38,265 nt of DNA from Hyphomicrobiales bacterium. GTDB taxonomy: Bacteria; Pseudomonadota; Alphaproteobacteria; Rhizobiales; Beijerinckiaceae. Both the position numbers and the translations under genes were made by a program. Location: positions 1 to 38,265 of the forward strand of contig JAPLOU010000011.1 of the NCBI GenBank assembly GCA_026400535.1. The letters are read 5' to 3'. Under the pieces are notes generated by a model. That model ran no database searches, was not told where the DNA came from, and saw nothing but the letters and a program-made list of their open reading frames with translations. Shown in pieces: positions 36,720 through 38,265 of this stretch. How positions within the stretch are numbered: the stretch's first letter is position 1; every line of letters starts with the position of its first letter.

Positions 36720-37689
36720 CGCCGAGCCTCTTCTGGTCGCAGAGCATGTCTCGGTAAGCTTCAGCCGCAAGCGTTTATTCGGACGCGGGCCGGCTGTCAG
36801 GGCCGTTCAGGATGTCTCGCTCCGCATCGGGCGGGGCGAAGCTGTCGGCATCGTCGGGGAAAGCGGCTCGGGCAAGAGCACGCTGGGCCGGCTGCTGCTG
36901 GGTCTGATCAAGCCAGCCTCCGGCGAGGTGCGCTTTGACGGCCGCGCCCTGCAATCTCTGTCGCGCGCGGAGTGGCGTGCCCTGCGCCAGCGCATGCAGA
37001 TCGTCTTCCAGGACCCTTACGGCAGTCTCGACCCACGACGGCGGATCGGCAGCCAGATCGCTGACGGGCTCGCCATCCACCGCCTCGTCGCACCTGGCCT
37101 GTTGCCCGAAGCAGTCAATGCCTTGCTCGAACAGGTTGGCCTTGACCCCAGCCATGCCGAACGCTTCCCGCACGAGTTCTCCGGCGGGCAATGCCAGCGC
37201 ATTGGCATCGCCCGCACGCTGGCGAGCCGTCCCGACTTCCTTGTCGCCGACGAACCAGTCTCCTCGCTCGACGTTTCGATCCAGGCGCAGATTCTGGACC
37301 TCCTGGACCGGCTGCGCCGCGATCTCGGGCTCGCGCTCATTCTGATCAGCCACGACCTCGCTGTTGTTCGGCATCTCTGTGACCGTGTCGTGGTCATGTA
37401 TCTCGGCCGGGTGATGGAGGAAGGGCCGGCCCGATCGGTGCTCGATGCGCCGCGCCATCCCTACACCCGAGCCCTCGTTTCGGCGATGCCGCGCATCGGC
37501 ACTGGCGGAAGGCCGACGCGGATCCTGCTGCCCGGCGAGCCGCCGAGCCCTAGCGCCCCGCCCTCGGGCTGCGTCTTCCGGACGCGCTGCAGCTTCGCCA
37601 TCGCGGCCTGCGGCGAGGCCGTGCCGCCGCTGACGCAGACCAACCATGATCACGGCGTGGCGTGCATCCGCCTCGCCGACCTGCCATGA
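36709..37689 (+). CDS. ABC transporter ATP-binding protein (DppF/OppF type)
   Basis: A 326-residue ATPase, the second nucleotide-binding subunit of the peptide-type transporter. Walker A is GESGSGKST (50-58), the Q-loop IVFQDPYGSLDPRR, the signature SGGQCQR (Cys in place of the usual Arg), Walker B LVADEPVSSLD and the switch ISHD. The C-terminal Cys motif is CVFRTRC. GGGAGG at 36696-36701 is well placed for ATG 36709, inside the end of the fusion gene. The creatininase-family gene follows 28 bases later. Confidence 0.94.
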   Translation: MTPDAEPLLVAEHVSVSFSRKRLFGRGPAVRAVQDVSLRIGRGEAVGIVGESGSGKSTLGRLLLGLIKPASGEVRFDGRALQSLSRAEWRALRQRMQIVFQDPYGSLDPRRRIGSQIADGLAIHRLVAPGLLPEAVNALLEQVGLDPSHAERFPHEFSGGQCQRIGIARTLASRPDFLVADEPVSSLDVSIQAQILDLLDRLRRDLGLALILISHDLAVVRHLCDRVVVMYLGRVMEEGPARSVLDAPRHPYTRALVSAMPRIGTGGRPTRILLPGEPPSPSAPPSGCVFRTRCSFAIAACGEAVPPLTQTNHDHGVACIRLADLP

Positions 37690-37717
37690 ATAACACGGGA
37701 ACGGGGAAACCACGATC

Positions 37718-38265
37718 ATGATGAGCGTCACGGAACCGAAAGTGCACATGGGCATGATCACCGGCGGGGAAGCCCGCGAGATGATGGCGACGAACCCTGT
37801 CATCCTCGTGCCTCTCGGCAGCCACGAGGATCAAGGCCCGCATGCCCCGATGGGCGACTATCTGCTCGCCGAGAAGATCGCCGAACTGGCCGCAGTGCAG
37901 GCGACAGCGGCGGGCACGCGCACGCTGGTGGCGCCGGTGCTGCCCTTCGGCGGCGCCGATTTCTTCGGGCCCATGCCCGGCGGCATCGCCATCTCGCAGG
38001 CAACCCTGACGGCGGTGCTGACCGACATGATCGCATCGCTGCACCGCAACGGCCTGACGCGGATCATCGTCATCAACGGCCATGGCGGCAATGTCGGACC
38101 GATCAACGAGGTCTCTCGCGCCGCCCATCGTGAGAAGGGTCTGGTGATCCCCAGCCTCTACCTCTGGCGCATCGCCTACGCGCTGATGCCGGGCCTGATC
38201 GGCGCCGACCTCGCGGCAAAGGTCGCCGGACATGGCGCCGATCCGCTCACCAGCCTGAGCCTGCA
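37718..38265 (+). CDS. Creatininase family amidohydrolase (3' end outside window)
   Basis: The first 182 residues of a creatininase/creatinine amidohydrolase-family protein, still open at the window edge. The metal-site region reads PLGSHEDQGPHAPMGDY (32-48) and the second motif NGHGGN (120-125) is intact. Classical creatininase has Glu-x-His-Gly in the first motif; here it is Glu-Asp-Gln-Gly, so one usual metal ligand is Gln and H42 or D47 may take over. Family members open cyclic amides or cleave related C-N bonds. Two adjacent ATGs occur (37718 and 37721). It directly follows the ABC operon, so its substrate may be what that transporter imports; this is inference. Confidence 0.85.
   Translation, partial: MMSVTEPKVHMGMITGGEAREMMATNPVILVPLGSHEDQGPHAPMGDYLLAEKIAELAAVQATAAGTRTLVAPVLPFGGADFFGPMPGGIAISQATLTAVLTDMIASLHRNGLTRIIVINGHGGNVGPINEVSRAAHREKGLVIPSLYLWRIAYALMPGLIGADLAAKVAGHGADPLTSLSL

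Noticed and set aside
35037..36770. A 577-codon minus-strand frame across the permease-ATPase fusion
   Set aside because: Antisense to a gene with complete Walker and EAA motifs; low-complexity Arg/Gln/His translation.

Overview
The window reads as a chromosomal segment of a GC-rich alphaproteobacterium of the order Hyphomicrobiales (Rhizobiales). Three things point there: the 16S fragment, the cluster for very-long-chain fatty acid (VLCFA) lipid A synthesis headed by an AcpXL-type acyl carrier protein, and lineage-typical genes (IalB next to rlmN, a DUF1476 protein, acnA divergent from ccmABCDG). I cannot name the genus from about 358 bases of 16S. I see no phage, insertion sequence, CRISPR array, tRNA or origin. 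Almost everything is core or metabolic gene content, densely packed.

Layout. 1-986: the 5' end of a 16S rRNA gene on the minus strand, its leader (boxA, a GAAA-capped hairpin) and a strong rrn promoter with an A-rich upstream element. 987-6382: an M23 envelope peptidase, an AEC carrier, glutamyl-Q tRNA(Asp) synthetase, an AlkA-type glycosylase and an HpcH/HpaI aldolase. 6496-9600: a DUF1476 (ATP synthase zeta-type) gene with its own terminator, then the purine operon purC, lipoprotein, purS, purQ. 9615-14769: an HSD10-type dehydrogenase, a DUF1232 protein, an ECF sigma factor, IalB, rlmN, a small membrane protein and a LysE exporter. 14778-18878: gamma-glutamyltransferase, then a LemA/TPM/TPM envelope operon.

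18901-25962, minus strand: the VLCFA lipid A cluster in the order acpXL, fabZXL, fabF2XL, fabF1XL, a FabG-like reductase, adh2XL, lpxXL, DUF1223. Together these genes would load, elongate, reduce and dehydrate an acyl chain on AcpXL and transfer it to lipid A. The second ketosynthase (FabF2) has lost its active-site Cys and one catalytic His. It carries a Glu-Gln-Ala-Gly stretch like the chain-length factors of type II polyketide synthases, so FabF1/FabF2 looks like a KS-alpha/KS-beta heterodimer. 26252-32203: aconitase with a clean terminator, divergent from the cytochrome c maturation operon ccmABCDG.

32343-38265: a peptide-type ABC transporter operon (binding protein, permease, permease-ATPase fusion, ATPase) followed by a creatininase-family hydrolase cut by the window edge. 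The first permease gene is broken by an exact 35-bp tandem duplication (34103-34172) that shifts the frame. Removing one copy restores a perfect 316-residue permease, so this is a very recent or reversible mutation, or an assembly error. The two leading observations are this duplication and the CLF-like FabF2.
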